DNA of 41,598 nucleotides from Magnetococcales bacterium DC0425bin3 (GCA_002753665.1 PEAP01000018.1:1-41598), one strand, 5' to 3'. Positions 1 to 9,028 are shown, counted from the first letter of the stretch. The notes: a model not told the origin generated them from the sequence alone. Made by a program: numbers and translations.

Positions 1-43
1 TGGCCTTGAATGCCCCCGTATACTGCTTGCGAACATTGCCCAT
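1..43 (-). CDS. IS3-family transposase OrfA, N-terminal fragment
   Basis: Only 14 residues are inside the window: ATG at 43 reading MGNVRKQYTGAFKA. This start closely resembles that of IS3-family OrfA proteins, the small helix-turn-helix subunit that recognises the IS ends and is normally joined to the OrfB integrase by -1 frameshifting. AGGAG lies about 5 bases upstream of the ATG on the minus strand. Only the first codons are seen, so the subgroup and intactness are unknown. Confidence 0.6.
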   Translation of the reverse strand, partial: MGNVRKQYTGAFKA

Positions 44-105
44 TTCCACTCCTCATGTTTTGGTGTGGTTCAGAGCTTAACACACTGTCCGGTTTTTGGG
101 ATCCA
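1..105 (-). mobile_element. IS3-family insertion sequence, terminal fragment cut by the window edge
   Basis: Read on the minus strand, this is an IS end starting with 5'-TG at about position 105 (TGGATCCCAAAAACCGGACA), followed by a short leader, an AGGAG ribosome site and the first codons of a transposase OrfA. A 5'-TG terminus and the OrfA start are typical of IS3-family elements (family knowledge). The rest of the element lies outside the window, so its length, other end and target duplication cannot be seen. The exact boundary is inferred from where the neighbouring nucleotidyltransferase reading frame stops resembling its family. Confidence 0.6.
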
Positions 106-434
106 TTATACTTTTCGCTGAGGATGAAGCTTTCGTACAGGGCGGACCGGTGATTGCCGATCCACAGCCGTTGACCGGTGGTGATGATGCGGTGCTGCAT
201 CACGGTGCTGGCGGTGCGCAGATCCACCAGGTCCACCGGGCAGCCGGCGAGATCGGCCAGTTCCCCAGCCAAACGCCACAGGGTGACGGGATCGGCCTTG
301 CCGGCCGCCAGAATGGCCATATCCAGATCGCTTGCCGGTCCCGCGTCACCGCTGACGCGGCTGCCGAAGGCGTAAATGGCCAGCAGCCCCGGCAGGTGAT
401 CCCGCAGGCGCTGGATAAGCGGTTCCCAGGTCAT
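106..434 (-). pseudogene. MntA-like nucleotidyltransferase antitoxin, interrupted by the IS
   Basis: The ATG at 434 opens a frame beginning MTWEPLIQRLRDHLPGLLAI. It then shows the minimal-nucleotidyltransferase signature FGSRVSGDAGPASDLDMAIL at about residues 18-37 (GSxxxG...SDxD). MntA-type antitoxins of the HepT/MntA type VII toxin-antitoxin family AMPylate and silence the HepT RNase (family knowledge). About 109 residues are recognisable, ending ..ALYESFILSEKYN. The frame then runs into the IS sequence and stays open to the window edge, so the last roughly 25 residues of a normal MntA are replaced by IS-encoded sequence. A HepT partner is not visible; it could lie beyond the IS. Confidence 0.65.
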
Positions 435-521
435 GCCACCTTGCCCATTTCCATGATCAGGGTGCTGCATGGCGGGGAGAGGGAATTGGGCCATCGCCAA
501 TCGCCGGGGATCGTCCCGCCG

Positions 522-641
522 TCAATCCTCGCACGGACAATCGACCCAGGGATCGCAATCGCAGAGGGAGACCGGCTTGTGGCACCGTTCGCACATGGCG
601 TCCTCATCCGGTTCCGGGGCGGGCTGTTCGGTCTGGGGCAT
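522..641 (-). CDS. 39-residue Cys-rich hypothetical protein
   Basis: A small frame starts at ATG 641 with GGGAG about 8 bases upstream. It reads MPQTEQPAPEPDEDAMCERC and then continues to a C-terminus rich in Cys and Asp (pattern CxxC, CxC, then CxC). The spacing could hold a metal ion, but no family is recognised. It ends about 90 bases before the truncated nucleotidyltransferase and is divergent from apaG. A longer overlapping minus-strand frame exists here but has no ribosome site and arginine-rich shadow composition. The ribosome site and the biased composition are the only support for it being a gene. Confidence 0.4.
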   Translation of the reverse strand: MPQTEQPAPEPDEDAMCERCHKPVSLCDCDPWVDCPCED

Positions 642-679
642 GAAAAAACTCCCGAGGGCGCGGCGCGGACCGCGCCGGT

Positions 680-708
680 TTGCTTGTCGCTGAGTCCATC
701 ACTATAAT
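680..708 (+). promoter_or_regulatory. sigma-70-type promoter for apaG
   Basis: TTGCTT (680-685), a 17-base spacer and a perfect TATAAT (703-708) lie 60 bases before the apaG start. Seen by eye only. The -10 is strong and the -35 moderate. Confidence 0.45.
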
Positions 709-767
709 CCCGCGGTCGAAATTGTCGGCAGTTTATTTCCATCCCTCAGCCGTTCGGGAACGCCGCG

Positions 768-1151
768 ATGTCCACCACCGCCATCCTGGTCAGCGCCGAG
801 ACCAAATACCTGGAAGCCCGCTCGGACGCGACCCTCAACCGCTTCGCCTTCGCCTATTCCATCACCATCCACAACACCGGCGACCGGCCGGCCCGGCTGC
901 TGGAACGGGAATGGATCGTGGTGAGCGACAACGGCAAACGGCAGGAAATCCGCGGCCCGGGGGTGATCGGTCAGCAGCCCCGGCTGAAGCCCGGCACCCG
1001 CTTCAGCTACACCAGCTGGGTGCTGCTGGAGACCCCCACCGGCCAGATGAAGGGACGCTACTTCTTCACCACTGACGACGGCGAAACCTTCTGGGCCGAC
1101 GTGCCGCCCATCCCCTTCGCCATCCCGGGCGAACGCCCGGTGTTGCACTGA
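768..1151 (+). CDS. apaG: ApaG-domain protein
   Basis: The 127-residue product has the usual ApaG length and motifs: LEREWIVVSDNGKRQEIRGP in the centre and a Pro/Gly-rich RPVLH C-terminus. ApaG is a small fibronectin-III-like beta-sandwich protein. It is named from the E. coli ksgA-apaGH operon and was linked genetically to Co2+/Mg2+ efflux, but its biochemical role is still unclear (family knowledge). Here it stands alone ahead of a permease gene rather than next to ksgA or apaH. A perfect -10 box lies upstream and GGGAA precedes the ATG. No signal peptide is present, so it should be cytoplasmic. Confidence 0.93.
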   Translation: MSTTAILVSAETKYLEARSDATLNRFAFAYSITIHNTGDRPARLLEREWIVVSDNGKRQEIRGPGVIGQQPRLKPGTRFSYTSWVLLETPTGQMKGRYFFTTDDGETFWADVPPIPFAIPGERPVLH

Positions 1152-1203
1152 CCCCCTGCCCTGCGCTCCGGATCCGGCCGGATTGCCTGCCGGAGGCCCG
1201 CCA

Positions 1204-2112
1204 ATGGTCAGCCTGACCCTGATCCTGTCGCTGCTGCTGGCCGGCATGGCCCTGGGGCGGCTGTCCGTCTTCGGACCCGGCGCCGCGGCGACCCTCAATC
1301 AGTATGTGATCCACATTTCCCTGCCAGCCCTGATCCTGCTGCGCATCCCCCAACTGCGGTTGACCTCCGACCTGTGGCTGCCGCTGGTGGTGCCCTGGCT
1401 GATGCTGGGTCTCTCCGCCGCCCTGATCCTGCTCCTGGGCCGCCTGCTGGCCTGGGAACGGCCGGTGGTGGGAGGGCTGCTGCTGGTGGTGCCCCTGGGC
1501 AACACCTCGTTCCTCGGCCTGCCGATGATCGAGGCCCTGTGGGGACCGGAGCAGGTGCCCTTCGGGCTGCTCTACGACCAGTTCGGCTCCTTTCCCGGCC
1601 TGGCCCTCTACGGCCCCCTGGTGGTGGGCCTCTACGGCGGGGCCGCGACCGAACACCCCCGTCCCCGGGACATCCTGCGCCGCATGGTCACCTTTCCGCC
1701 GTTACTGGCCCTGCTGATCGCCCTGCTGCTGCGGGATTGGACCCTGCCCCCGGCGCTGACCATCCCATTGACCCGTCTGGCCGACACCCTGGTGCCGGTG
1801 GTGATGGTGGCGGTGGGCCTGCAACTCCGCCCGCGCCTGCCCCGGGCGGACTGGCTGCCCCTGACCGCGGGTCTGGTCCTCAAGATGGGCCTGGCCCCCC
1901 TGGCGGCCCTGGGCTTCACCACCCTGGTCGGGGTGACGGGTCCGGTGGCCACCATCACGGTGTTCGAGGCCGCCATGCCCCCCATGATCACCGCCGGCGC
2001 CATCGCCCACGCCGCCGGCCTGGCCCCCCGCCTGACCGGTGCCCTGGTGGGCCTCGGCGTGCTGCTGTCCTGCGCCACCCTGCCCCTCTGGACCTGGGTG
2101 TTACGGTCATAA
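1204..2112 (+). CDS. AEC (auxin efflux carrier) family permease
   Basis: The 302-residue product is almost entirely hydrophobic, with about ten predicted membrane helices. The first is MVSLTLILSLLLAGMALGRL and the last is near the C-terminus (VGLGVLLSCATLPLWTWVL). The short polar breaks and the NQYVIHISLPALIL stretch after helix 1 fit the AEC/membrane-transport family (PF03547), which includes bacterial malate or malonate carriers; the substrate here is unknown. The ATG at 1204 is chosen over an upstream TTG at 1183 because GGAGG sits 7 bases before it. The gene lies 52 bases behind apaG and may be co-transcribed. Its last bases overlap the convergent unknown gene by 6 bp. Confidence 0.85.
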   Translation: MVSLTLILSLLLAGMALGRLSVFGPGAAATLNQYVIHISLPALILLRIPQLRLTSDLWLPLVVPWLMLGLSAALILLLGRLLAWERPVVGGLLLVVPLGNTSFLGLPMIEALWGPEQVPFGLLYDQFGSFPGLALYGPLVVGLYGGAATEHPRPRDILRRMVTFPPLLALLIALLLRDWTLPPALTIPLTRLADTLVPVVMVAVGLQLRPRLPRADWLPLTAGLVLKMGLAPLAALGFTTLVGVTGPVATITVFEAAMPPMITAGAIAHAAGLAPRLTGALVGLGVLLSCATLPLWTWVLRS

Positions 2113-2505
2113 TCGCGCAGCGACTGTTGTTATAGAGGTCATGGCAGCATCGAAACACTGGGCATCGTCCACATAATCCGGCCAGACCGGGGGAATGGAG
2201 ACTGTTTGGTAGTCATCCTGGAACTCCTTGAATTTCCCAAGAAAGTACCAGAGTCGAACCTCCACCGCATCGTGGCGGGCACGTTGACAATGGCGACGGG
2301 CGCGATGATACTGTTCCTCCCGTTCCATCGGAGTGGAGGCCCCCAACCCCTTCAGAAGGTGGTGCCCGGCATAGCGGAGTTCATTAACGGCAGGAATGGG
2401 GATTTCCCGAGAAGTCCGCTCGACTTTTTTGATGTCATCTTCGGCGGCTTGGAACAGGTCTCGAACGGCAGACAGAATCTCTTCCGAATCGTTGTGCGAA
2501 GGCAC
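2107..2505 (-). CDS. Hypothetical protein (132 aa), second gene of a two-gene unit
   Basis: I do not recognise a family. The product is soluble and mostly helical by composition, with no signal or membrane segment. The N-terminal third is acidic (SEEILSAVRDLFQAAEDDIK) and the middle is basic and aromatic (HRARRHCQRARHDAVEVRLW, then a YFLGKFKEFQDDYQ stretch). It starts with GTG at 2505, only 12 bases after the stop of the 73-residue gene upstream, so the two are probably translated from one mRNA. Composition and start spacing look like a real gene rather than a shadow frame. Its function, including any toxin-antitoxin role, is unknown. Confidence 0.6.
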   Translation of the reverse strand: MPSHNDSEEILSAVRDLFQAAEDDIKKVERTSREIPIPAVNELRYAGHHLLKGLGASTPMEREEQYHRARRHCQRARHDAVEVRLWYFLGKFKEFQDDYQTVSIPPVWPDYVDDAQCFDAAMTSITTVAARL

Positions 2506-2517
2506 GGTGCCCCCCGA

Positions 2518-2739
2518 TCATTCACGGGGGGAAAAGCGATAACCATGCAAGGCAGCCTTGCGGCGTTCGAGATCCTCGGCCGTGATGTAACAACCCATTT
2601 GAAGCAGGAGATTGCCACGGGCGAAGAGTGTCACCAAGTCACGCTTCAGGTGTCGGGGGGCAGTCTGGGGAACGATTTCGGACCGACTGGGGTTGAAGGC
2701 TTCCCTGAGCAGAGACAGGATGGCGTGCAGCTTGTTCAT
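2518..2739 (-). CDS. Hypothetical protein (73 aa), first gene of a two-gene unit
   Basis: This small basic protein starts MNKLHAILSLLREAFNPSRS and contains a hydrophobic FARGNLLLQMGCYITAEDLE segment followed by a charged tail. No family is recognised. It is followed 12 bases later by the 132-residue gene on the same strand, so the pair looks like an operon. The upstream region (2740-2900) is AT-richer than its surroundings and holds a 13-base direct repeat that may belong to its promoter. Confidence 0.55.
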   Translation of the reverse strand: MNKLHAILSLLREAFNPSRSEIVPQTAPRHLKRDLVTLFARGNLLLQMGCYITAEDLERRKAALHGYRFSPRE

Positions 2740-2814
2740 GGGGCGTTACAGATCCTCAGTGACGGTTGCGAGATTTCTGTTCTTCCTAAAATTATGGACC
2801 TAACACACACTCAC

Positions 2815-2857
2815 AATCACGTCAAGAAATTGCATACGCTCGTAATCACGTCAAGAG
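2815..2857. repeat. 13-base direct repeat in an AT-rich intergenic stretch
   Basis: AATCACGTCAAGA occurs at 2815-2827 and again at 2844-2856, a 29-base period. It lies between the unknown two-gene unit (start at 2739) and the nifY-like gene. The repeat is exact. It could be a tandem operator for the minus-strand pair or leftover duplication; nothing else in 2740-2903 is recognised. Confidence 0.5.
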
Positions 2858-2903
2858 AAAAAATCGTCATAGGCCTGCCCTCCCCCTGGGCTTCACCACC
2901 CTG

Positions 2904-2931
2904 GGTGAAGGGAGACTTCCCCCATCCATCA
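2904..2931 (+). repeat. Dispersed GGAGG repeat, partial copy E
   Basis: GGGAGACTTCCCCCATCCATCA matches the right half of the dispersed repeat (compare 9150-9166 and 33925-33948). The upstream palindrome of the full element is missing. The last three bases supply the stop codon of the nifY-like gene on the minus strand, so the repeat touches the 3' end of the nifHDK operon. Confidence 0.6.
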
Positions 2932-3597
2932 GCAACGATTCATCTCCCGCGCCAGCCACGGGGGAGGAGCCGTGGCCAGGGACTGGCGGATCCGTTCCAG
3001 GACCTCCGCCAGGGAGGGATCCCCGGCCAGCCGCAGGGGCATCAATCCGGCCTGGGTCACCCGGGCCGCCGCCGGCCCGCCGATGGACTGCACGCACAGA
3101 ATCCGGCAATCCCGCACCAGTTGCAGACGGCGTTGATTGCCATCCTGCTCCCCCTCCTCCTCCTGAAACGCGGCGGGAAAGCAGAACCGCGTGCCCACCG
3201 GCATCACCCCCTCGGGCGACACGTCGAAGATCGCAAACCCCTTGCAGGAGCCGAAATGGCCATCCAGCACCTCACCCCCGCGATTGACGGCGCAGGCCAC
3301 CCGCACGCTACCCGGCGTCGGACCCCGGCGGCTTGCGGCCAGACCGGCGCTGTCCTCCGGGTCCGCTGGCCGTTGCAACCACTGCACCACCTGCTCCGCC
3401 TCCGCCCCGCTGGGGGGGCGGGCGCAGGCCGCCAGGGCCGTCGCCAGGGCCGCCGGCCGCAGACCGGCCAGCCTGGTCTCGGTCAGGGGAAACCCCAGAC
3501 AGACCGCCAGGGCCTTGACCACATCGGCCGTGGCGATGCCGGGCACCGACCGCGCCGCCAGGCCGATGCGCAGGGCCAATTCATGGGCATCCATCAT
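2929..3597 (-). CDS. NifY/NafY-type dinitrogenase cofactor-binding protein
   Basis: The 222-residue product has two parts. Residues 1-90 resemble the helical NafY N-terminal domain (LRIGLAARSVPGI, then VVKALAVCLGFPLTETRLAG). Residues 97-200 are a NifX/NifY/NafY fold with the conserved HFGSCKGFAIFDV segment. Members bind FeMo-co or its precursor, or apo-dinitrogenase, and chaperone cofactor insertion (family knowledge). Its place as last gene of nifHDK-nifT fits NifY. The ATG at 3597 has GGGAG about 7 bases before it; a second ATG follows immediately. The 13-base gap to nifT implies one transcript. NifY, NafY and long NifX proteins are close relatives, so no symbol is given. Confidence 0.8.
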   Translation of the reverse strand: MMDAHELALRIGLAARSVPGIATADVVKALAVCLGFPLTETRLAGLRPAALATALAACARPPSGAEAEQVVQWLQRPADPEDSAGLAASRRGPTPGSVRVACAVNRGGEVLDGHFGSCKGFAIFDVSPEGVMPVGTRFCFPAAFQEEEGEQDGNQRRLQLVRDCRILCVQSIGGPAAARVTQAGLMPLRLAGDPSLAEVLERIRQSLATAPPPWLAREMNRC

Positions 3598-3610
3598 GGA
3601 TCTGTCTCCC

Positions 3611-3823
3611 TCAAATCCGCTTGACCCGGGCCTCGAAGGGCAACCCGGGACGGGGTGAGATCGGTTCGAGATACCAGCTCTCGCCGTCCTCCAGGGTCAA
3701 CCGCCCGCCCCAGAGTTCCTCGCCGTCGTGTTCCAGAGCCGTGACCCGCGCCTCCAGATCCTTCTTGGGGACGTAGCAGATCAACCGACCTTCCGAATCC
3801 TTGCGCAGCATGACCAGGGGCAT
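3611..3823 (-). CDS. nifT: NifT/FixU family protein
   Basis: The 70-residue product is NifT-like from MPLVMLRKDSEGRLICYVPK through WGGRLTLEDGESWYL, close to the usual 72 residues. Its precise function is unknown; in other diazotrophs it is co-transcribed with nifHDK and mutants fix nitrogen nearly normally (family knowledge). The ATG at 3823 is preferred over an upstream in-frame start at 3844 because GGGAGGTGG lies 8 bases before it and the protein then has family length. It sits 85 bases downstream of nifK. Confidence 0.88.
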   Translation of the reverse strand: MPLVMLRKDSEGRLICYVPKKDLEARVTALEHDGEELWGGRLTLEDGESWYLEPISPRPGLPFEARVKRI

Positions 3824-3908
3824 GACCAGTCCACCTCCCTTCACCCTCGCCGAGGTCCGGCAACGCCCCGGGGGACGCTGCCGGACCCATGAAGTCCGCC
3901 ATCGGCTG

Positions 3909-5480
3909 TCAGCGGATCAGGTCGTAGTTGTAGTCGGTGGTGCCGTAACCCATGGTCTTGCGGTCCAGGTCGGCCAGCACCGCGTTGACCAGCTCGGTGA
4001 GGAGGTACATGGCCCCCTCGTAGCCCAGGGTGGTGGAGCGGTGCAGGTGATGGCGGTCGAAGATCGGAAACCCGATGCGGATCAACGGTACCTCATGCTC
4101 CGGCCCCTTGTGCAGGGTGTCGCGCTGGATGTACTTGCCGTAGGAATTGCCGATCATGAAATCCGGCTTCCGGTCGAACATCAATGAACGGAAGTGCCAC
4201 AGATCCCGGTCCACATGGACCTCGGTTTCCTGACCGTAGGGCGAGTCCTTGAGCATCTTGCCCATGGCCTTGCCCCAGCGCTTGCTGGCGTTGTGGCACA
4301 GGACATGGATCGGCTCCGCCCCCAGTTCCAGCAGGAACTTCACCATGCCCATGAGAAAGTCCGGATCCCCGTACAGGGAAAATTTCCGGCCGTGGAGCCA
4401 GGCGTGGGAGTCGGCCATCATGTCCACCAACCGGCCGCGTTCCTTCTCCAGGGACGCGGGGATGGGCCGGCCGGTGAGCTGGGAGACCTTCATCAGGAAG
4501 GCGTCGGTCCAGTCCAGACCCATGGGGGGATCCACCGGGGTCAGGGGATGGTGCCAGGTTTCGCCGATGAACTTCTTGGTCTTGGCCAGACTCCAGGGCT
4601 GCAGCAGCAGGGTGTCGATGGCGTTGGGGGCGTCCCGCAGGGCCGCCAGGGGCGTTCCGCCGGCGTACATGCGGTATTCCCCGTCGGTGGGGGTATCCAG
4701 AACCTCCTCGGGATCCGACACCATGCAGCAGTCCACCCCCATCTCCCCCAGCATCCGTTTGAGTACCCGGTAGTTGCCCAGGTAGGTCTCGAAGCCGGTG
4801 ACGATGTTGAGCTTGCCGTTGCTGCCGACCTCCTTGCTGTCCATCTCGTTGATGGTCAGGTAGCGCAGGGTGCCTTCCATCATGCTGTCCCAGCCGGTGG
4901 TGTGGCTGCCGACGAAGCTGGGGGTGTGGGCCGATGCCACCGGCAGATGCTCCGGAATATGGCCGTTGGTCCGGGCGTTGGTGATGAAGGCATGCAGGTC
5001 GTCGCCGATCACCTCGGCCATGCAGGTGGTCGAAACGGCGATCATCTCCGGCTGGTAGAGGGCATTGGCGTTGGCCAGCCCCTCGTGCATGTTCTTGTTG
5101 CCACCGAACACAGCGGAGTCCTCGGTCATGGAGTCGGACACGCAGGCGATGGGCTCCTTGAAATGGCGGTTGAAGTAGCTGCGAAAATACGCCACGCACC
5201 CCTGACTGCCGTGGACGTAGGGCAGCGTGCCCTTGAAGCCCAGGGCGCACAGCACCGCCCCCAGGGGCTGACAGGCCTTGGCCGGATTGATGGTCAGGGC
5301 CTCGCGGCGGAAGTTGAGATCCTTGTATTCCGCCGAAGTGGTCCACTGGAAACGCTGCTCCAGCTCCGCCGGGTCCGGTTTTTCCTCGAAACGTTCGGCC
5401 TTGTTCTGCAACAGTCGGCGATAGGACTCTTCCTGAAACAGGGGATAGCAGGGTTTGATCGCTGTGGCGGTCTGATTCAT
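3909..5480 (-). CDS. nifK: Nitrogenase MoFe protein beta chain
   Basis: The 523-residue product is full length. The three P-cluster ligands are at Cys70 (AKACQPLGA), Cys95 (GSQGCVAYF) and Cys153 (STTCMAEVIGDD), the same positions as in Azotobacter. The N-terminal extension before residue 45 is the one seen in standard Mo-dependent NifK, supporting a Mo rather than V or Fe-only enzyme. It pairs with NifD as an alpha2-beta2 tetramer that reduces N2 with electrons from NifH in the cytoplasm. The gene lies 73 bases downstream of nifD in the nifHDK operon. Confidence 0.98.
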   Translation of the reverse strand: MNQTATAIKPCYPLFQEESYRRLLQNKAERFEEKPDPAELEQRFQWTTSAEYKDLNFRREALTINPAKACQPLGAVLCALGFKGTLPYVHGSQGCVAYFRSYFNRHFKEPIACVSDSMTEDSAVFGGNKNMHEGLANANALYQPEMIAVSTTCMAEVIGDDLHAFITNARTNGHIPEHLPVASAHTPSFVGSHTTGWDSMMEGTLRYLTINEMDSKEVGSNGKLNIVTGFETYLGNYRVLKRMLGEMGVDCCMVSDPEEVLDTPTDGEYRMYAGGTPLAALRDAPNAIDTLLLQPWSLAKTKKFIGETWHHPLTPVDPPMGLDWTDAFLMKVSQLTGRPIPASLEKERGRLVDMMADSHAWLHGRKFSLYGDPDFLMGMVKFLLELGAEPIHVLCHNASKRWGKAMGKMLKDSPYGQETEVHVDRDLWHFRSLMFDRKPDFMIGNSYGKYIQRDTLHKGPEHEVPLIRIGFPIFDRHHLHRSTTLGYEGAMYLLTELVNAVLADLDRKTMGYGTTDYNYDLIR

Positions 5481-5553
5481 GTTCGGACTCCAGGGCGCGG
5501 CCCCCGTGACCCAGGGGCCGTCCGGCAGGGTGATCTCGCGACGGCAGCGGACC

Positions 5554-6996
5554 TCAGGCCCCCTTCTTCCAGGGCGCCCGCAGCTTCTGCCAACAGGGAT
5601 TGTTGACCGTCATGTCCATGTCCCGGGCAAAGATGGCGTAGCCATCGTAGCCATGGTAGGGGCCGGAGTAGTCCCAGGAATGCATCTGCCGGAACGGGAT
5701 GCCCATCTTCTGGAACCCGTACTTCTCCTTGATGCCGGCGCCGATCAGGTCCGGGCGGATGCGCTCGACGAATTTCTCCATCTCGTAGCCGGTCACATCG
5801 TCGTAGAGCAGGGTCGCATCCCCCAATTCCTTGAGGGTGCGGTCGTAGTCGTCGTTGTGGCCGAACTCGTAGCCGGCGCCCACCACCTCCATGCCCAGGT
5901 CCTCGTAGGCCCCCACCACATGGCGCGGCCGCAGGCCGCCCACATACAGCATGACCCGCTTGCCGTTGAGCCGCGGCCGGTACTTGTCGTTGATGGCGTC
6001 CACCAGGGGCTGGTACCGGGCGATGACCCGCTCGGCCCCCTCCTTGATATGGTCGTCGAAGTGGCTGGCGATCTGCCGCAGGGACTCGGCGATCTTGGTG
6101 GGGCCGAAGAAGTTGTACTCCAGCCAGGGAATGCCGTATTTCGTCTCCATGTGGCGGCTGATGTAGTTCATGGAGCGGTAGCAGTGCAACAGGTTCATCC
6201 GCACCTGGGGGGTGCGTTTGAGTTCCGCCAGGGTACCGTCCCCAGACCACTGGGCCACCACGTTGAGCCCCATTTCCTCCAGCAGGATGCGGGAGGACCA
6301 GGCGTCGCCGCCGATGTTGTAGTCGCCGATGATGGCCACGTCGTAGGGACCGGACTCCCCACGGGTGACCCCCTCCAGCACCCAATCGCGGATGGAATCG
6401 TTGGCGATGTGGTGCCCCAGGGACTGGGACACTCCCCGGAATCCCTCGCAGCGCACCGGGATCACCGGCTTGCCGATCTCGGCGCTGGATTTGCGGGCCA
6501 CCGCCTCGATGTCGTCGCCAATCAGACCGATGGGGCATTCGGACTGCACCGAAATTCCCTTGTTGACCGGAAACAGCGCCTCGATCTCCGCCAGGACCTT
6601 GGCCAGCTTCTTGTCCCCGCCGAACACCACGTCCTTCTCCTGGAAATCCGAGGTGAAGTTCATGGTGCCGAAGGTGTTGACCCCGGTAAAACCGACGTAG
6701 TAGTTGCGCCGCCCGGCCCGGGAATACTGGCCGCAACCCACGGGGCCATGGGACACATGGATCATGTCCTTGATGGGTCCCCAGACCACCCCCTTGGATC
6801 CGGCATAGGCGCAGCCCCGGGCGGTCATCACCCCGGGCAGGGACTTGCGGTTGGCGGTGATGCACTTCTTGGAACGCTCCAGGGCATGGTCGTTGACGGC
6901 CAGATGCCGGGCCCGATCCTGCTTCGCCGCTTCCGGATAGACTTCCAGCACTTCCTGGATGAGGCCCTCGGCCTCCGCGCGTGTCAATGCCGACAT
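5554..6996 (-). CDS. nifD: Nitrogenase MoFe protein alpha chain
   Basis: The 480-residue product carries P-cluster ligands Cys62 (ARGCAYAG), Cys88 (GPVGCGQYS) and Cys154 ([12 protein letters not shown]). The FeMo-co ligands are Cys272 ([11 protein letters not shown]) and His439 ([13 protein letters not shown]). The short N-terminal region and spacing are those of the molybdenum enzyme. The ATG at 6996 has AAGGAT upstream and follows the nifH stop by only 14 bases, so translation is probably coupled. No residue expected for activity is missing. Confidence 0.98.
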   Translation of the reverse strand: MSALTRAEAEGLIQEVLEVYPEAAKQDRARHLAVNDHALERSKKCITANRKSLPGVMTARGCAYAGSKGVVWGPIKDMIHVSHGPVGCGQYSRAGRRNYYVGFTGVNTFGTMNFTSDFQEKDVVFGGDKKLAKVLAEIEALFPVNKGISVQSECPIGLIGDDIEAVARKSSAEIGKPVIPVRCEGFRGVSQSLGHHIANDSIRDWVLEGVTRGESGPYDVAIIGDYNIGGDAWSSRILLEEMGLNVVAQWSGDGTLAELKRTPQVRMNLLHCYRSMNYISRHMETKYGIPWLEYNFFGPTKIAESLRQIASHFDDHIKEGAERVIARYQPLVDAINDKYRPRLNGKRVMLYVGGLRPRHVVGAYEDLGMEVVGAGYEFGHNDDYDRTLKELGDATLLYDDVTGYEMEKFVERIRPDLIGAGIKEKYGFQKMGIPFRQMHSWDYSGPYHGYDGYAIFARDMDMTVNNPCWQKLRAPWKKGA

Positions 6997-7010
6997 GACT
7001 GATGATCCTT

Positions 7011-8009
<999 letters not shown>

Positions 8010-8028
8010 TTATTAATGGATTTTTTCA

Positions 8029-8922
8029 ATGGGACCATCGAACAACCCGGGGGATGAAATGCGACAATCCAGGACCGCTTGTGAGGTTTCGGACAATCTG
8101 GAGCGGCTGTCGCTCCCCCTGCCCAGGGGTTCCTGGCAGCTCTTCAACCACTGCAACCTCACCGCCGACGTGCTGGGCAGCGTGGCGTACCAGAAGCATC
8201 CGGTGCCCCTGGAGCTGATGGGCATCCGGCAGGTCCACCACCACCTGTTCACCAGGCTCGACCAGTTGAAGAAACCCAAGGACCGGGCCGAGCAGTTCAT
8301 GGACTACATGGTGGTGTCCTTCCGCCTGAACGCCCCCCAGGCGGTGGGCCTGACCGAAGGCTCCCGGCGCAAGCGCGACAAGATGGACTACCAGCGCATC
8401 CTGCGGGGCTGGCTGTTCACGCCGGACGGGCGGGAATCCGCCGCTCTCAAGGGCTGGGCCGCCTCCCGCTTCGGCCTGCTGCCCCGCTACCACAACGGCC
8501 CCCTGGACGACCGAGAGGGCGAAGCCTACCAGCACTTCCTGGCCATGCAGAGCGCCGCCATCTACAACACCAACGCCCTGGAGCATCAACTGGATGTACT
8601 CTACACCTACTGCCAGTACGAGCTGCACCGGCGCCACTCCAACCGCACCCATTTGCTGCTGTACCGGGGCGTCAACGAGATCGACCAGTACCAGGTGCTG
8701 GCCCGGGACCGCCAGCGCCGGGCCATCGTCCTGCTCAACAACCTGAACTCCTTCACCGAGAACCGGGACCGCGCCGAGGAATTCGGCGACTACATCATGG
8801 AAGTCCAGGTGCCCCTCGCCAAGATCTTCTTCTTTTGCCGCCTGTTGCCCAGGCTCCTCCAGGGCGAGGACGAGGTCATCGTCATCGGCGGCCTGTACGA
8901 CGTGCAGCTGGCCATCTTTTGA
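8029..8922 (+). CDS. draT: NAD+-dinitrogen-reductase ADP-ribosyltransferase
   Basis: The 297-residue product resembles DraT along its length (for example FNHCNLTADVLGSVAYQKHP, then LYRGVNEIDQYQVL, and a C-terminal VIVIGGLYDVQLAIF). DraT inactivates NifH by ADP-ribosylating the arginine equivalent to Arg101 when fixed nitrogen appears or energy falls (family knowledge). It is divergent from nifH with about 120 bases between starts. Two starts are possible: ATG 8029, or ATG 8059 with GGGGAT close before it; homology begins later and does not decide. A NifA site for nifH lies inside its first codons. nifA follows 271 bases downstream on the same strand. Confidence 0.93.
   Translation: MGPSNNPGDEMRQSRTACEVSDNLERLSLPLPRGSWQLFNHCNLTADVLGSVAYQKHPVPLELMGIRQVHHHLFTRLDQLKKPKDRAEQFMDYMVVSFRLNAPQAVGLTEGSRRKRDKMDYQRILRGWLFTPDGRESAALKGWAASRFGLLPRYHNGPLDDREGEAYQHFLAMQSAAIYNTNALEHQLDVLYTYCQYELHRRHSNRTHLLLYRGVNEIDQYQVLARDRQRRAIVLLNNLNSFTENRDRAEEFGDYIMEVQVPLAKIFFFCRLLPRLLQGEDEVIVIGGLYDVQLAIF
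8080..8095. promoter_or_regulatory. NifA upstream activator site for nifH, inside draT
   Basis: TGT-N10-ACA (TGTGAGGTTTCGGACA) is an exact consensus NifA-binding site. It lies 97 bases upstream of the nifH -24 GG, the usual distance for DNA looping to sigma-54 polymerase with IHF help. The site falls within the N-terminal codons of draT from either candidate start. Confidence 0.7.
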
Positions 8923-9028
8923 TCGGCCTGCCTGTTTGCCCGGCAGACCGCCCGGCCGGTTGCCTGCGATTTATGCGGGTTTCCGGATCAGATTTTATGA
9001 AATCCAATCGATATCAACAGGATCAATG

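Noticed and set aside
2815-2857. CRISPR-like spacing of a 13-base direct repeat
   Set aside because: Only two copies exist and the unit is too short; no cas genes or further repeats are present in the window.
2206-3624. A 472-codon plus-strand frame crossing the unknown pair and the nifY-like gene
   Set aside because: It runs antisense to three better-supported minus-strand genes and through a repeat; composition is shadow-like.
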